64,000 nt of DNA, taken from contig NC_068569.1 in the NCBI RefSeq assembly GCF_025698545.1, positions 7,688,001 through 7,752,000 of the forward strand. The letters run 5' to 3'. The notes beneath the pieces are model-generated. The model worked only from the letters and a program-made list of their open reading frames with translations, was not told the DNA's origin and did not search any database. Made by a program: the position numbers and the translations under genes. This document shows, piece by piece, positions 49,987-61,065 of this stretch (position 1 is the stretch's first letter; the number at the start of each line of letters is the position of its first letter). The DNA is from Gossypium raimondii. Lineage: Eukaryota; Streptophyta; Magnoliopsida; Malvales; Malvaceae.

Positions 49987-51498
49987 CTATCCCATGTAAG
50001 GAGCACCGCCACCAGGTTGAGTCCTGCCAGCACCTCCCTGCCCCATCTGTGGGTTCTGATACCCACCCTGTACTCCCATCTGGTTCCCATAGCCTCCGGC
50101 AACCTGACTCCCATAACCTGCAGCAGGTGCTCCCTGGTTCACAGGGGCACCGCTAAGCCCTCCAAGCAGATTACCAAGCCCCAAACCAGCTCCCTGAGAG
50201 GCTAGCAATGCAGTCAAAGCCTGTCCAAGCACAGGGTTTAAAGCTGGTGCAGCAGCAGCCACCCCAGGGTTAAACCCAGCAGCAGCAACTCCAGGGTTGA
50301 ACCCCACTCCCACTGCAGCAGGCCCAGATGGAGCCATCAAATGGCCAGTCTCTGATCCACTAGACGAGTATTTCCCCTTCTTAGAGTGATGGTAACGAGG
50401 CTGATTTTGATGTTGTCCTTGCTGATGATGCTGCTGGTACTGCTGATGATGCCCGGTAGAAGCACCTCCACCAAACCCGCCTTTCGTCTGTTTTGGCCCA
50501 TCAATGGCCTTCTGGCAATGCAAAACATGACCTTCAAAATTCTTATGAGGCTCCTCTAAGGCCTTCCTTGCACTCTCAATTGACCTGTATACAAAAAGTG
50601 CAAAGCCTTTCGGTTTCCCTGTATGCTTATCAAGCCCCAATGGACCTTCCTCAATTTCCCCAAACTGTTTAAAAAACTCAAGCAACTTCTCTGGGTCCAT
50701 TTCAGCTGACACGTTACTAACAAAAATCTTCCTCTGAGTGTACTCAGATACAGGTGGAGCAGTAGGAGGCGGTGCAGGAACCGGCCCTTGCGAAGCCAAC
50801 TGGCAAGAAGTAGTTCTATTCCCAATCTTCTTCTGCGGCTGTTTCAGAGCCCGGCGTGCTCCGCTCCGATGTTTAAAGAGGATAAAAGCATAGCCCTTGG
50901 ATTTCCCGGACACCCTATCGGTAACCGCTTTGCATTCTTCGATTTCCCCGTATTTAGAAAACTCGGCGGTGAGGGTTTCAGCAGTCGTATCCCAGCTAAG
51001 ACCATGTACGAAGATCTTCCGTTGAGCCGGGTCCACATCCGCAAGCTCCCGAACCGACGAGATGAATTCCGGGTGCTTCTCGACCGCTTTCTTAATAAGG
51101 GTAATCAATTGATCTTTCCCAAAAGGTTCTAGAAGCTTCTCGAACGGCTCGTCGTCCAATTCCTCGTCTTGACTCGTTCCTTTTGGAGCTCCATTTTGAA
51201 CGGCGGCGTTGGAAGAACCGACTAGGGTTTGGTTTTCGGCTTCTTCATCGTCGTCGTCTTCTTCGTTCTCCTCTTCCTCCTCTTCCTCTTCCAGTTCCAC
51301 TTCCTCTTCTTCTTCAACCTCCTCTTCTACTTCCTCTTCCACTTCCTGTAGTTGCTGTTCCTCTTCTACTTTCGGTTTCGGATCTTCGGGTATGTATTCC
51401 TGATGTTGTTGTTGCTCTTCCTCTTTGATTGGTTGAGGATCCGCCGTTTCCTTAGTGGGTTCGACCGCAGAAGATCGTTGCTTTCGCTTCTTGGCCAT
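49987..51498 (-). CDS. UBA2A: UBP1-associated protein 2-type RNA-binding protein (two RRMs)
   Basis: A single 503-codon frame. The N terminus is basic (MAKKRKQR) and then very acidic: about 43-90 is nearly all Glu and Asp. A helical segment around 118-150 (KLLEPFGKDQLITLIKKAVE) precedes RRM1 at about 160-235 (RNP2 KIFVHGL, RNP1 KGYAFILF) and RRM2 at about 256-330 (RNP2 KIFVSNV, RNP1 KGFALFVY). The tail is rich in Gly, Ala, Gln and Pro, with a Gln/His patch (HHQQYQQHHQQGQHQNQ). This is the layout of plant UBA2 proteins, nuclear hnRNP-like proteins that interact with UBP1 and are linked to mRNA stability and ABA or wound responses. RRM1 and RRM2 keep the aromatic RNP residues, so RNA binding is expected. 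UBA2a and UBA2b are hard to separate; the letter is provisional. Confidence 0.92.
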   Translation of the reverse strand: MAKKRKQRSSAVEPTKETADPQPIKEEEQQQHQEYIPEDPKPKVEEEQQLQEVEEEVEEEVEEEEEVELEEEEEEEENEEDDDDEEAENQTLVGSSNAAVQNGAPKGTSQDEELDDEPFEKLLEPFGKDQLITLIKKAVEKHPEFISSVRELADVDPAQRKIFVHGLSWDTTAETLTAEFSKYGEIEECKAVTDRVSGKSKGYAFILFKHRSGARRALKQPQKKIGNRTTSCQLASQGPVPAPPPTAPPVSEYTQRKIFVSNVSAEMDPEKLLEFFKQFGEIEEGPLGLDKHTGKPKGFALFVYRSIESARKALEEPHKNFEGHVLHCQKAIDGPKQTKGGFGGGASTGHHQQYQQHHQQGQHQNQPRYHHSKKGKYSSSGSETGHLMAPSGPAAVGVGFNPGVAAAGFNPGVAAAAPALNPVLGQALTALLASQGAGLGLGNLLGGLSGAPVNQGAPAAGYGSQVAGGYGNQMGVQGGYQNPQMGQGGAGRTQPGGGAPYMG

Positions 51499-51559
51499 GG
51501 AGAGAATGAAGATTCGAAAGATTGGCTTCTTAGGGAAGAACTAGGGTTTCTGGGAAAAT

Positions 51560-52259
51560 GGCGGAACTCAGCAATCACTCACGTCATCTGACTCGTTATG
51601 GAGCTTGGTTTTAGGGTCGGATCTGCGCCCATGATTTTATTCGGACCCAATGAAAGATGGACTGGGCTTCCTTTTGTGTTTTTATATATTTTAACGTGAT
51701 TTTTATCATTTTTATTTATTATTATTAATGTATATATTATATAAAAACAGCTCCTAAAAGAATTTTTAGGAGTTAATAGGGCATTTTAGACGATATCAAA
51801 AAATATTAAGGATGTTTTAGGTCTTATAAAAATTAATAGGGATAATTTAGACATTAAATTTTAATAAGGGCAATATTAGATATTTTGTAAAAATTCATTT
51901 ATTTATGTTTTAAATTGTTTTTATTAAATGTATATAGATATATTAAACTGAATATTATTTTACTTTTTATGTAGATACGTGTTTGTATATATAATATAAA
52001 ATAATTATTTTAGTTAAACATTAATTTTATTGAAATAATACAGTTATTTAATAAATGTGATTAATAAATACGTTAAAATGATTTGTTCTAAATTTTGTAT
52101 ATAATTTTCTAGTTGCATTGATAAAAAAGATTTGACATATATAATTAAAATTAAATAAAATATTTATATCTATAATTTTATATAAATCTTTTCTATTCCT
52201 CTTAATCCTTTAAGTTTAACGAGGTAAAACAATATTTTTAGTTTAATTCTTAAACAACA
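51560..52259. other. Spacer between UBA2 and the MULE
   Basis: This contains the promoter region of the UBA2-type gene next to 51560, then AT-rich DNA up to the target-site duplication of the MULE at 52260. Nothing else is recognised. Confidence 0.45.
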
Positions 52260-52659
52260 ATTTTTATCGACCATTTTACCAGGCCCATTTCCAATTTTAT
52301 TTATGGAAATGGGTCAATTTTTTCATTATTTACCGGAAAAGGTCAATTTTAGCAAAACGCGTCCACATAAGAGCGTTTTTGGGATAAATTTTAGCAAAAC
52401 TCTTTGGGGGAGCGATTTTGCCACATCAGCAGAGCGTGTCCAATGGCTATTTGATTTTTTGACCGTTGAATGGTCCAACGGTAAAAAAAAAAAAAAAAAC
52501 CTATAAAACCCCTCCTATTTTTCACACATTATTTCTTCAATATTCTCTCAAATTTCTTAAAGCTCTCTTTAATTTTGGCAAAAAAAAAAAAAACTCTCTC
52601 TGTTTTTTTTTTTGAATTAGTATTTTTTTTAATTTCAAAAATATTTGATCGTGCTAGCA

Positions 52660-53480
52660 ATGGCCGGGGAATTAATTTGTCTCGATCATAAACATATCTT
52701 CGTCGAACAAATGAAAATGGTAAGGGTTAATTTTAATTTTTTAATATTATTTAATATTTTTTCATTTATGTAGTTTTAATTAATTTTAATTTATAATTTT
52801 TTATAACAGTCTGTAGATCGGGTGTTACAATGCTATATTCGTAATATGTCTAGTCCTTCATCACCGTTGATAGAGAATTACTTGCGGGATGCAAGTTTTT
52901 GGCACGTGGCCATTATAGGTCGGGGTACAAGTTGGACCCGAAACTCATCAGTGCATTGATAGAGAGGTGGAGACCCGAGACGCACACATTCCATATTCCA
53001 TGCGAAGAGTGTACCATCACTTTGGAGGACGTGCAGTTACAATTGGGATTGCCGATGGATGGGTCCGCACTCACCGAGTCCGTCCAATCTGTTGATTGGG
53101 GAGCCGTATGTTACGATCTTTTGGGTGTGATTCTGGATAATATTTACGGAGGTCGGATTGAGATGGGCTGGTTACGAGAGACATATTCTCGGAGCCGGGG
53201 AATGATTCGACTGAAGTAGAAAGAGTACCATATGATCGAGCATACATTCTTGAGATGATTGAAGGTTATCTGATGCCGGACTTGTCACGAAACCTCATAC
53301 ATTTGAGGTGGCTACTGAAACTCGTTGATTTTAGAGTAGCTGGCGAATTTAGTTAGGGGTCTGCCGTGTTGGCAACATTGTATCGGGAAATGTACAGGGC
53401 GACGCCACAAACTAAAGCCAAAATCGGAGGTTGCCTATCACTACTACAATCATGGACTCAGTTTCGCTTTCTATTTTTAC
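52660..53480 (+). pseudogene. Plant mobile domain (PMD, MAIN/MAIL-like) gene, decayed and truncated
   Basis: An ATG at 52660 opens MAGELICLDHKHIF, broken by a possible short intron (donor after 52719, acceptor before 52810). The frame then gives NYLRDASFWHVAIIGRG. One shift later it reads KLDPKLISALIERWRPETHT, FHIPCEECTITLEDVQLQLG and LPMDG, the PMD core. A second shift at about 53190-53200 leads to ILEMIEGYLMPDLSRNLIHL, then an in-frame TAG in place of a conserved residue (about 53355) and KIGGCLSLLQSW before the nested insertion cuts the gene. PMD proteins occur both as host genes (MAIN/MAIL family, needed for silencing and genome integrity) and inside transposons. With at least two frameshifts, a stop and a truncation, this copy cannot make the full protein. 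Confidence 0.8.
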
Positions 53481-53865
53481 TGTAACAACCTAATTTTCAG
53501 TGGTTTCGGAAACACTGATTCGAGATCACTAAATCCGACCAATGAGTTAAAATTTAATAAACTAATAATTATGGGTCAAGTGTGAATTTAGAAGAATTTT
53601 TGAATTAGTGAATTTTGTGATTTATTGAATTTTGTGATTTAAAAAAAATTAATAGGTAAATTGGGTCTAAAATGAAGTATCGAGACCTCGAGTTCATAAA
53701 CCAAGCCATAAATATTTTTATAAATATTTATGGAGTGTCATTGAGTTAGTATAAAAGTTTTGTTAGAAAATTTTAACGTTTGGATAGTCAATTAATTAAA
53801 AAGGACTAAATTAAAAATAGTGCAAATTTTGTTAAATTGTGATTAAATAGCTTAAGTGATAAACA
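53481..53865 (+). repeat. TGTAACAACC-headed repeat inserted in the MULE
   Basis: The PMD reading frame ends abruptly at TTTTTAC|TGTAACAACC. What follows (TAATTTTCAGTGG, GATCACTAAATCC, TAAATATTTTTATAAATATT, AAAAGGACTAAATT) has the motif order of the repeat at 23608-23960. The right limit, just before ACACGGGCTAAAACGCG of the MULE end, is approximate. No coding capacity. It must be younger than the MULE insertion. Confidence 0.6.
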
Positions 53866-54115
53866 CGGGCTAAAACGCGTCCCTGGGGGAGCGATTTTGC
53901 CACGTTAACAAAATGGGTCCACGTGGGCGCGTTTTGTGCTGGCATGGCAAAATCACTCCCTCAGGGACGCGTTTTGCTGAAATTTCTCCCAAAAAGCTCC
54001 TACGTGGACGCATTTTGCTAAAATCGGCCCTTTTCGATAAATAATGAAAAAATTGGCCAATTTTAGTAAATAAAGTTGGAAATGAGCCTTTGATGGTAAA
54101 ATGGTCATTTTTATC

Positions 54116-55360
54116 GATTACTTTTTATTATTTATTGTCACTCTCTCTCATTTACGTATAAATTATTAATTTATAATTAATAAAAATAATTTAACTGAGA
54201 AATTATTAAATATGTGATTTTTAACGATAAAAATGTTCTCAAACTTTTCGAACTTCCTAATTATTAAATATAAATGTTGAAATTGAATCCTGTTTCTTAT
54301 CATTAATTTTTAAATATTAACTGATTACCTCTCTTATAAATTATTTATTCTCTTTATTTGTTATGACATCTTAGAAAGCCCTTAAATTCATGGAATTCTT
54401 TTTCCTTTTATTAGATTTGCATAGTGTTATTTTTGGCCTTAACTTTACAAAATTGAAAATTTGTTATTACATGAACAATTCAAATATTATTGCCTAAATT
54501 GAAAATTTTTAAAATTAAGTAACTAAAACAGGAATGTAGACATAATTGAGTGACCATTTGTATAGTTTACCTTAATTTTATGTGATGTAAGTTAAATCAT
54601 ATATAAAAATAAAACAAAATTATATTACAAAAGCATAAAAACGAGTTGGGTCAGATTAGACTCAGACATTGAGTGTTGAAACTCAAACCCAACTTATATT
54701 TTAAATGGTTTCTTTTTTTGCCCAAACTAATTTTTTTAGGCATTGTACTTTTGTTTAAAGTTTAAACCCTCTCATATTTTGCGCAAACATTTGGAATTGA
54801 ACAAGTAACCTAGCCCGTGAATAGGTCTAGTTTATATTTTTTTTTGGTGATAAATCAAGTTTGATAATGAACCTCGTGGAGAAGTGAGATGTGCTTAGAT
54901 GCTTTTCAAGTTCTTGAGCTAAGGGTGCTTACGTTTATGCTCAGGAGCACTATCGAATGCAAATGTTAATCCATGATCAGAGATCAGATACAGGGATTAA
55001 GATCTCTAACCTTTATGCTTGGTCCAAAAACCTTTACCTAGTTTGCAAAATGGTCCTGTACTAAGCTGTTTTTGACAGTTGACTCTAATAATATCACACT
55101 ATAATAATTGTCCCTCTTAAGTCTAAAGCATGTTAGGAGATAGCTTGACAAAGACTAAGACAAGCAAAATATATTACTAAATAAGCGAGTGAAGAGCATT
55201 AGAGATTTTGTAGTCAAATTTGTATATTTGCGTGATTGTATCTCATGAAAGATTTTGTGCATAACCGAGCTATGTAACTGAAGTGTTTATGTGGAAGTCA
55301 ATTCACTTTGGCGCAATAGTATCCTTCTAGGAGTTTTGATTGGTGTAATTGTATCACATG
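54116..55360. other. Spacer right of the MULE
   Basis: AT-rich, no gene. A GAGTGACCATTTGTATAGTTTACC end at about 54550-54573 resembles the termini of the GGGTAAAC elements, so part of 54400-54575 may be a remnant. The segment 55230-55360 shows loose repeats of ATTGTATC(A/T)CATGA. Confidence 0.4.
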
Positions 55361-55378
55361 AGAGAGTTTGTTGCGGTT

Positions 55379-55570
55379 AAGGAAGAGAGATTTGTTGTTA
55401 AGGAGCAGGACTTTACTATTGAGGAGCAGACGAATGTTAGCAATAAGCGGAAGTTTATTGTTGAGTAGCAAAAGTTGTTTGCTGCTAAGGAGCGGAAGTT
55501 TACTGTTGATGAGGAAACGTATGCTACCGAGGAGGACAATTTCATTGTTGACGACAGACCTCTCGTAATG
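55379..55570 (+). repeat. Imperfect 21-bp tandem repeat with heptad coding pattern
   Basis: About nine units of 21 bases follow the pattern AAG GAG (C/A)xG xxx TTT xxT GTT. Read in frame they give heptads such as KEERFVV, KEQDFTI, NKRKFIV, KERKFTV and EEDNFIV: charged at the first four positions, Phe at five, small or hydrophobic at seven. One unit has a stop (TAG, 55466-55468) and seems to be three bases longer. There is no start codon or flanking domain, so this is either a fragment of a repeat-protein gene or a minisatellite. Confidence 0.65.
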
Positions 55571-56265
55571 AAATTAATACATCTGGCCTTTAAGGCTTTT
55601 CCCTTATTGACTAGTTTGCAAAGTAGTCCCACACTCTAGATGTAACAATATATTGGTATAACTTGTTGTTTGTATTATTTTTGTATTAACTTACACATAT
55701 ATTTAAGGTATATTTGAATGATTTATATATAAAATTGTTGTTTTATTACTTTCTTGTATCACAGTGTCTAAAACAAGTAGTGAAATAAATTTATTTACAA
55801 GTCAGCATTGATCAATTATTACTATTTTTTCTAAATCATTCTAATTCAGCTCAAATTATTATTTGGAGCAGAAAATCGCATGTCTCTCCAAAATTAAGCC
55901 GTCTTTCAGTTCCATTTTCATCATCATTATATTTGTCTTTGCTTGTTCTCTTTGGTCAAGCAACGCAACTTGAGCTACAATCATCTGGATGCGAGTCTAA
56001 AGTTCATGTATCACAACGCAACTTGAGCTACAATCTTCTTCTGGGGTAAGAACATTGCTTCTTAGTTAGTTCTTGCTCACGCTCAATTCCCTATTTCAGC
56101 AACCACGTACCCCACTTCAAACGTGTTGAAACCCTGCGTTTTATACCTCCTCCGAAAAAAAAGGGACAAAATTGATGAGAAGGTGTTTGAGTTTTTGACC
56201 CAGACAGCAAAAGAAGCCATTTTTGCTTTTTTTCTTCTTCGTTAGTGAGAATTTCTTGGAGAGAA
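55571..56265. promoter_or_regulatory. Upstream region of the ZIFL transporter gene
   Basis: No coding sequence. A 22-base direct repeat (core CAACGCAACTTGAGCTACAA) occurs at 55961-55982 and 56014-56035, 53 bases apart, about 230-305 bases before the ATG. This could be promoter or leader. I cannot place a TATA box or start site with confidence. Confidence 0.45.
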
Positions 56266-59200
56266 ATGGAAGAGAATAGAACTTCGTTATTGGAGAGAGA
56301 AGCAGAGTACCGTGAAAAATGCCCAGGTTGTAAGATGGATCGTCTCAAACAAGAACAAGCCGGGGTCCCTTACAAGCTATTGTCTTTTATCTGGATTGTC
56401 TCTCTCTGTACTGGTCAGTACTTAATATCCATAAACGTGTCAAAGACAAAGGTTCAAGCATTCTTCTGACAGTGGTTAATAATATTGTGGACACCTGCAC
56501 TCGAAAATCTCACGATTTTGTCTTAATAAAAGCACTACATAGTCATTGTGGATACTCACAATGTTTCAATGTAAGATTGAGGTGTTACTGATAATTGCTT
56601 TTGGGTTGTCCTTGAATGGAAATAATCAAATCATTTCAGCTTTCCTATATTTTACTTTGCTGTACCTTGAACTCTTCTTAGGAATGTCTTATGATTTCCT
56701 TTTTTCCTGTTGGTTTTTTTTTTTTTTGTTGTTGTTGTTGTTGTTGTCTCTTTTAGTTTTAACAGTCGTGTCTTATGTTATTATTTCGTTACAAATTTTC
56801 AGCCTTGCAAATATCATCACTATTCCCGTTTGTTTACTTTATGGTATGTTATCTGCCTCTGGAAAACCTATTACATACTATAACTTATTACTTCTTATTG
56901 AAGGCTGGGAAATTTGGTTTTTATTGTTAGTTTGCTATAATTGAAGATGCTACTATGGAAACTGAAAGTGTTATTTTGTATACGGATTTTTTGGTTGGCA
57001 GATCAGAGACTTTCATATTGCAAAAAGAGAGGAAGACATTGGCTTCTATGCAGGATTTGTGGGTAATATCTTATCCTAATATTCATTGTAAATTAGATTC
57101 AGGATGGTGTATTGGTATTCAGTTACAGTAATTTTTGCCCATTCTAGGGTCTTCATTTATGGTTGGAAGAGCTTTGACATCTCTTTTCTGGGGAGTGGTT
57201 GCTGATCGATATGGTCGTAAACCTGTTATATTGATAGGGACATTTTCAGTGTCAGAATCTTTTCCATCAACTACCTTTCAAACTTATTTTATAATTAAAA
57301 AAATGAAGTCTTTTGATGCAAGTGATTGTCAATTGGCAATTGTATCATCACAATTTTTTTATTTCAGGGTTGTGTTCAACACTCTCTTTGGCCTTAGCAC
57401 GAACTTTTGGATGGCACTGTCCATGAGATTTTTTCTTGGGTGCTTTAATAGTCAGCTTGGCACAATAAGGGTATGTGTTCTCAGTCTGCATTTTTGAACT
57501 CATTTACATTTACTTACACAACAAGCATTTCCGAGTATTACTTACTCAAGAGGACTTCAATACTTTACCTTCTTGGTTGTTCTTCCAGGCTTATGCTTCT
57601 GAAGTGTGTAGAGAAGAGTATCGGGCTTTGGCACTTTCAGTTGTAAGATGATTGATTTTGTAGTCGGTTGGGTACATTATCTGGTTTTTGCAGTATTATA
57701 TTTATATCAGACTTCGCATTTCAGGTTAGTACATCGCGAGGCATAGGACTGATTATTGGCCCTGCTATTGGAGGATTCTTTGCACAGGTAGAGACGTTCC
57801 ATCGCTCCACTCTTTACACAGATTGTTAAAGAAAATTTTCTTGCCTTCTAACCATATTTATTACTTCATGTATGGCCTCCTAGCCTGTAGAGAAATATCC
57901 AAATCTTTTCGTGGAAAGCTCCATTTTCGGGAGGTAGTCCACATTGCTTTTTTTATCCACATGTCATATTTTTTCCCATTTTCTCTCTATGTGGTGATGT
58001 TCTAATGTGCATACAATTGCAGATTTCCCTACTTCCTACCATGCCTCATAATATCAGTTTATGCCGTTGGATCTCTTGTTGCCTGCAAATGGCTTCCAGT
58101 AAGTTTCAAACTCATTTTCTCATCTTTTGCATTTTCTTGTTCCCTCTCTGGCTTGGGGAATTGGTAATTACAATAGAAGTTCATGATCAATAAAGACATT
58201 GTTCTATAGGTTTGAACTTTGGATATTTGACTATTAGACACAGGTATCCATCATTCATCCCTAAGTCTGAGCAACATAGCTGCGCATTAAGATTAAGTTT
58301 ACTTTCTATTTCTTTCAGTCTTCAATATGTTTTTCATTTATTGGTTGTTTACTGGTTTATATGCATGCATTTGCCTCCAGTTTGCACATTATGATTTGAT
58401 TCTTAGAGAAAAAAAAGTTGCATTTGGCACTGAGACAAGTTTAATCCTTTTATGGGGTATGCTTCTTATATAGGCGATTTATAAGATTTCTGTTGTTTAT
58501 TTCTTTCTCCTTTCTGGTGACAAACACTTATGCAGGAAACATTACACAAGCATGCTGAAAAGGCAAATGAGAGAGCCGATCTACATGATATTTCAGAACA
58601 TTCTTCAAATGATTCTGGTCAGAAAGATAACATAGTAGAACTAGAAGACAAACAGATTCACAAATCAAATCTCTTAAAAAACTGGCCACTAATGTCTACA
58701 ATAATCGTATACTGCGTTTTCTCACTTCAAGAGATGGCTTACTCTGAAGTAAGTTATATCCCTTAAACACAATTTATTGTCATTCCCCATGCCTATCTGA
58801 CTTAAGTACAAACTTCTCACATTGTCTAGGATTCATCATGATCTGATCTTCACATATTCTTGATATATATACGTGTGTGTGTGTGTGTGTGCTAGAGTTG
58901 TTCATGTTTTACATAAGACACTTGACATGTCTTTGCAGATGTTTTCATTTTGGGCAGTTAGTGATAAAAAATATGGAGGATTAAGCTTTTCATCCCAAGA
59001 TGTTGGTGAAGTTCTTGCTATCTCTGGTATATCCATAACTTTCAATGTTGCAATAATTTCCTAGAAAGTATTTGCAATTTGATTTTTTCTTTTTCAGAAA
59101 GCGTTAGTCTAATAGCATGCTTTCCACCATTTCCAGGATTTGGTCTTTTACTGTTTCAACTGCTGTTGTATCCACCAGTTGAGAGACGCCTTGGGCCTCT

Positions 59201-61065
59201 CATGGTTACACGCCTTTCAGCTGTAAATTCTTACCTCCACATCACTGTATTCCTATACTTCTTTTCTTTGGGTTAATCTATAAATACACCTTTTAATTTT
59301 TAACCATTTGGCACCTAAAGAGAAAAATAAAATTTATAATCAAATTATTATATTTTATTTTCATCAAGTAAATTAAACCAAATTGACTGATGTTGTTCAA
59401 TAATATGCTGACGTGTAACTTCATTGACCAATAGTAAATCCTCACTTCTTGGATCACTGTTAGAAAATATTTGACTTGACTTATGGCGGATCAGTATTGG
59501 TTACAATTCCACATCACCATTTTATGTGATGGATTTTTATTATTTGTTTAGTAAAATAGCTAGTTGATGCTACTTTTTTGTAATCTTCAGGTAATATCAA
59601 TTCCATTGTTGTCATGTTTCCCCTATATAGCAATGCTTTCAGGGGTAGTCCTGCATTTGGTGATAAATTGTGCAGCCATATTAAGAAACAGTCTATCTGT
59701 AAGTGAATCTAAATCCTAAATATGTACAAATACATGGAGAAGTTTCTGGTGATGAACTCCAGGTTCTGAATCCAATGAATACACTGAAATGAATCAGACA
59801 CGCTTCTTTTAAACTGTTTTTCTTTCTTTGTTCTTTTCGGTTGAAACTGTCTGATTTATGGGCCAAATTCATTGGTATCGTGTAGGTTTCACTTGTTACT
59901 GGATTATTCATATTGCTGAACAATGCAGTGGTAATGTTTTCTGCCTATATTTTGGGAAATATTTCATATTAAATCTATGTTGAACCCTTCATTTTTCTTT
60001 TCAGACATGGGGGTGGACATACAACCCTCCAAATACATAGAAACACCGAGAAAAAACAATTGTATTAATTGACTTTGATTGTATATACATGAATTATCAT
60101 TCCTCTCTCTGGTTTCAACATTGTTTGTTTATTCTTTTTCTTGTTTCAGCCTCAAAGTCAGAGAGGGGCTGCTAATGCCATTTCAATAACTGCAATGTCT
60201 GTTTTCAAAGCATTTGGTCCAGCAGGAGGAGGAGCGCTGTAAGTATCTTTTTTCTTTCCATTTTCTGTATATATTTTAGCTTTTTATATGTGAATCACAC
60301 TAGTCTATTTGAGCAGCAAAATCTGAACAGTTCAGCACTTTCAATTTTTACAAACTGACAATGCTTTTGTGCCACAATATCGTCGACATATTCGAGATTT
60401 TGAAGGAGAGGTCTTAGTTTAAATTGTTGATAAAACGCTGAACTTAATTAATTCTTAAATTTCAAAGGTCTTGAAGGGCAAAATGTGAGGGCTTCTTATT
60501 ATGGTTGATTATATTGTTAAAATGAAATCTATAGAACCTGAACTAGGTCAAGTTGAAGCATGTGGTCACCCTTAAAAAGTGATGCAGTAGATTTAGTGTT
60601 CGATTCCTGGAATGTGCAACATCTTCCCTTCACCTCAAGCCGCAACCTTTTTTATACTCATTGCTTAGAGAGACAAAACCAAAGATTAATTCAATCTTAA
60701 ATTTAGCAAATGTTTGTTTTCTTCCTGGCCAATTTATATACCAGAACTACTATTATTTCTCGACTCAATAAGGGTCTTATCAACCTTTTTTCGTTCATGA
60801 AAATGTAGATTTTCTTGGGCACAAGAGCGACAAGTTGCCTCATTTCTTCCAGGTTTGTAGTTGAATCCTAATAATACAGCTTCAAAATAGGCTCGGATCA
60901 ATTTACTATATATACATGTGGGTATTGAATACAAGACATTTCTTTGATTTTTGGATTTTGGAAACAGGTGATCAAATGGTTTTCTTTGCGCTAAACGTGG
61001 TTCAATTTATTGGGTTGCTATTGACTTTCAAGCCCTTTCTTGCTGAACTGTACCAGGGAGAATAG
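56266..61065 (+). CDS. ZIFL1: ZIFL-type major facilitator transporter
   Basis: Seventeen exons: 56266-56413, 56803-56843, 57002-57062, 57148-57250, 57368-57470, 57589-57642, 57725-57787, 57884-57933, 58023-58098, 58536-58748, 58939-59026, 59137-59222, 59591-59698, 59886-59930, 60150-60238, 60809-60852, 60968-61065. They give 489 residues; Arabidopsis ZIFL1 has about 478. The protein shows the ZIFL N-terminal CPGC motif (about 21-24), the MFS signature [13 protein letters not shown] after helix 2, the antiporter-like [16 protein letters not shown], and a hydrophilic central loop (exon 10, about residues 234-290) between helices 6 and 7. It ends LAELYQGE. ZIFLs sit in the vacuolar or plasma membrane and act as H+-coupled transporters affecting zinc and potassium homeostasis and auxin transport. 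Exon 2 is only 41 nt. The exact ZIFL number is provisional. Confidence 0.93.

Larger units (their letters stand above)
52269..54106. mobile_element. Mutator-like element carrying a plant-mobile-domain gene
   Basis: The element starts GACCATTTTACC and ends GGTAAAATGGTC. The two ends are imperfect inverted repeats for about 175-180 bases, sharing CAATTTTTTCATTATTTA, TTTTAGCAAAACGCGTCCAC and GGGAGCGATTTTGCCA blocks. It is flanked by identical nonamers ATTTTTATC at 52260-52268 and 54107-54115, the 9-bp duplication expected of Mutator-like elements. The 1838-bp interior carries a decayed PMD gene (52660-53480) and a nested repeat insertion (53481-about 53865). The right end also contains its own hairpin (53872-53902 against 53945-53975). 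No transposase is visible, so it is non-autonomous. Confidence 0.88.

Noticed and set aside
51209..51403. Plus-strand frame coding a serine-rich protein
   Set aside because: It is the antisense of the Glu/Asp-rich stretch of the UBA2-type protein.
55354..55632. Minus-strand frame over the heptad repeat
   Set aside because: Ser/Thr-rich complement of the repeat; the plus strand gives the more regular pattern.
56546..56944. Hydrophobic 132-residue frame
   Set aside because: It lies in ZIFL intron 1 and spans the 41-nt exon 2 in the wrong frame; T-rich introns give hydrophobic chance frames.
60560..60660. Possible SINE in a ZIFL intron (GTTCGATTCC, B-box-like)
   Set aside because: No A-box at the right distance and no recognised SINE body.
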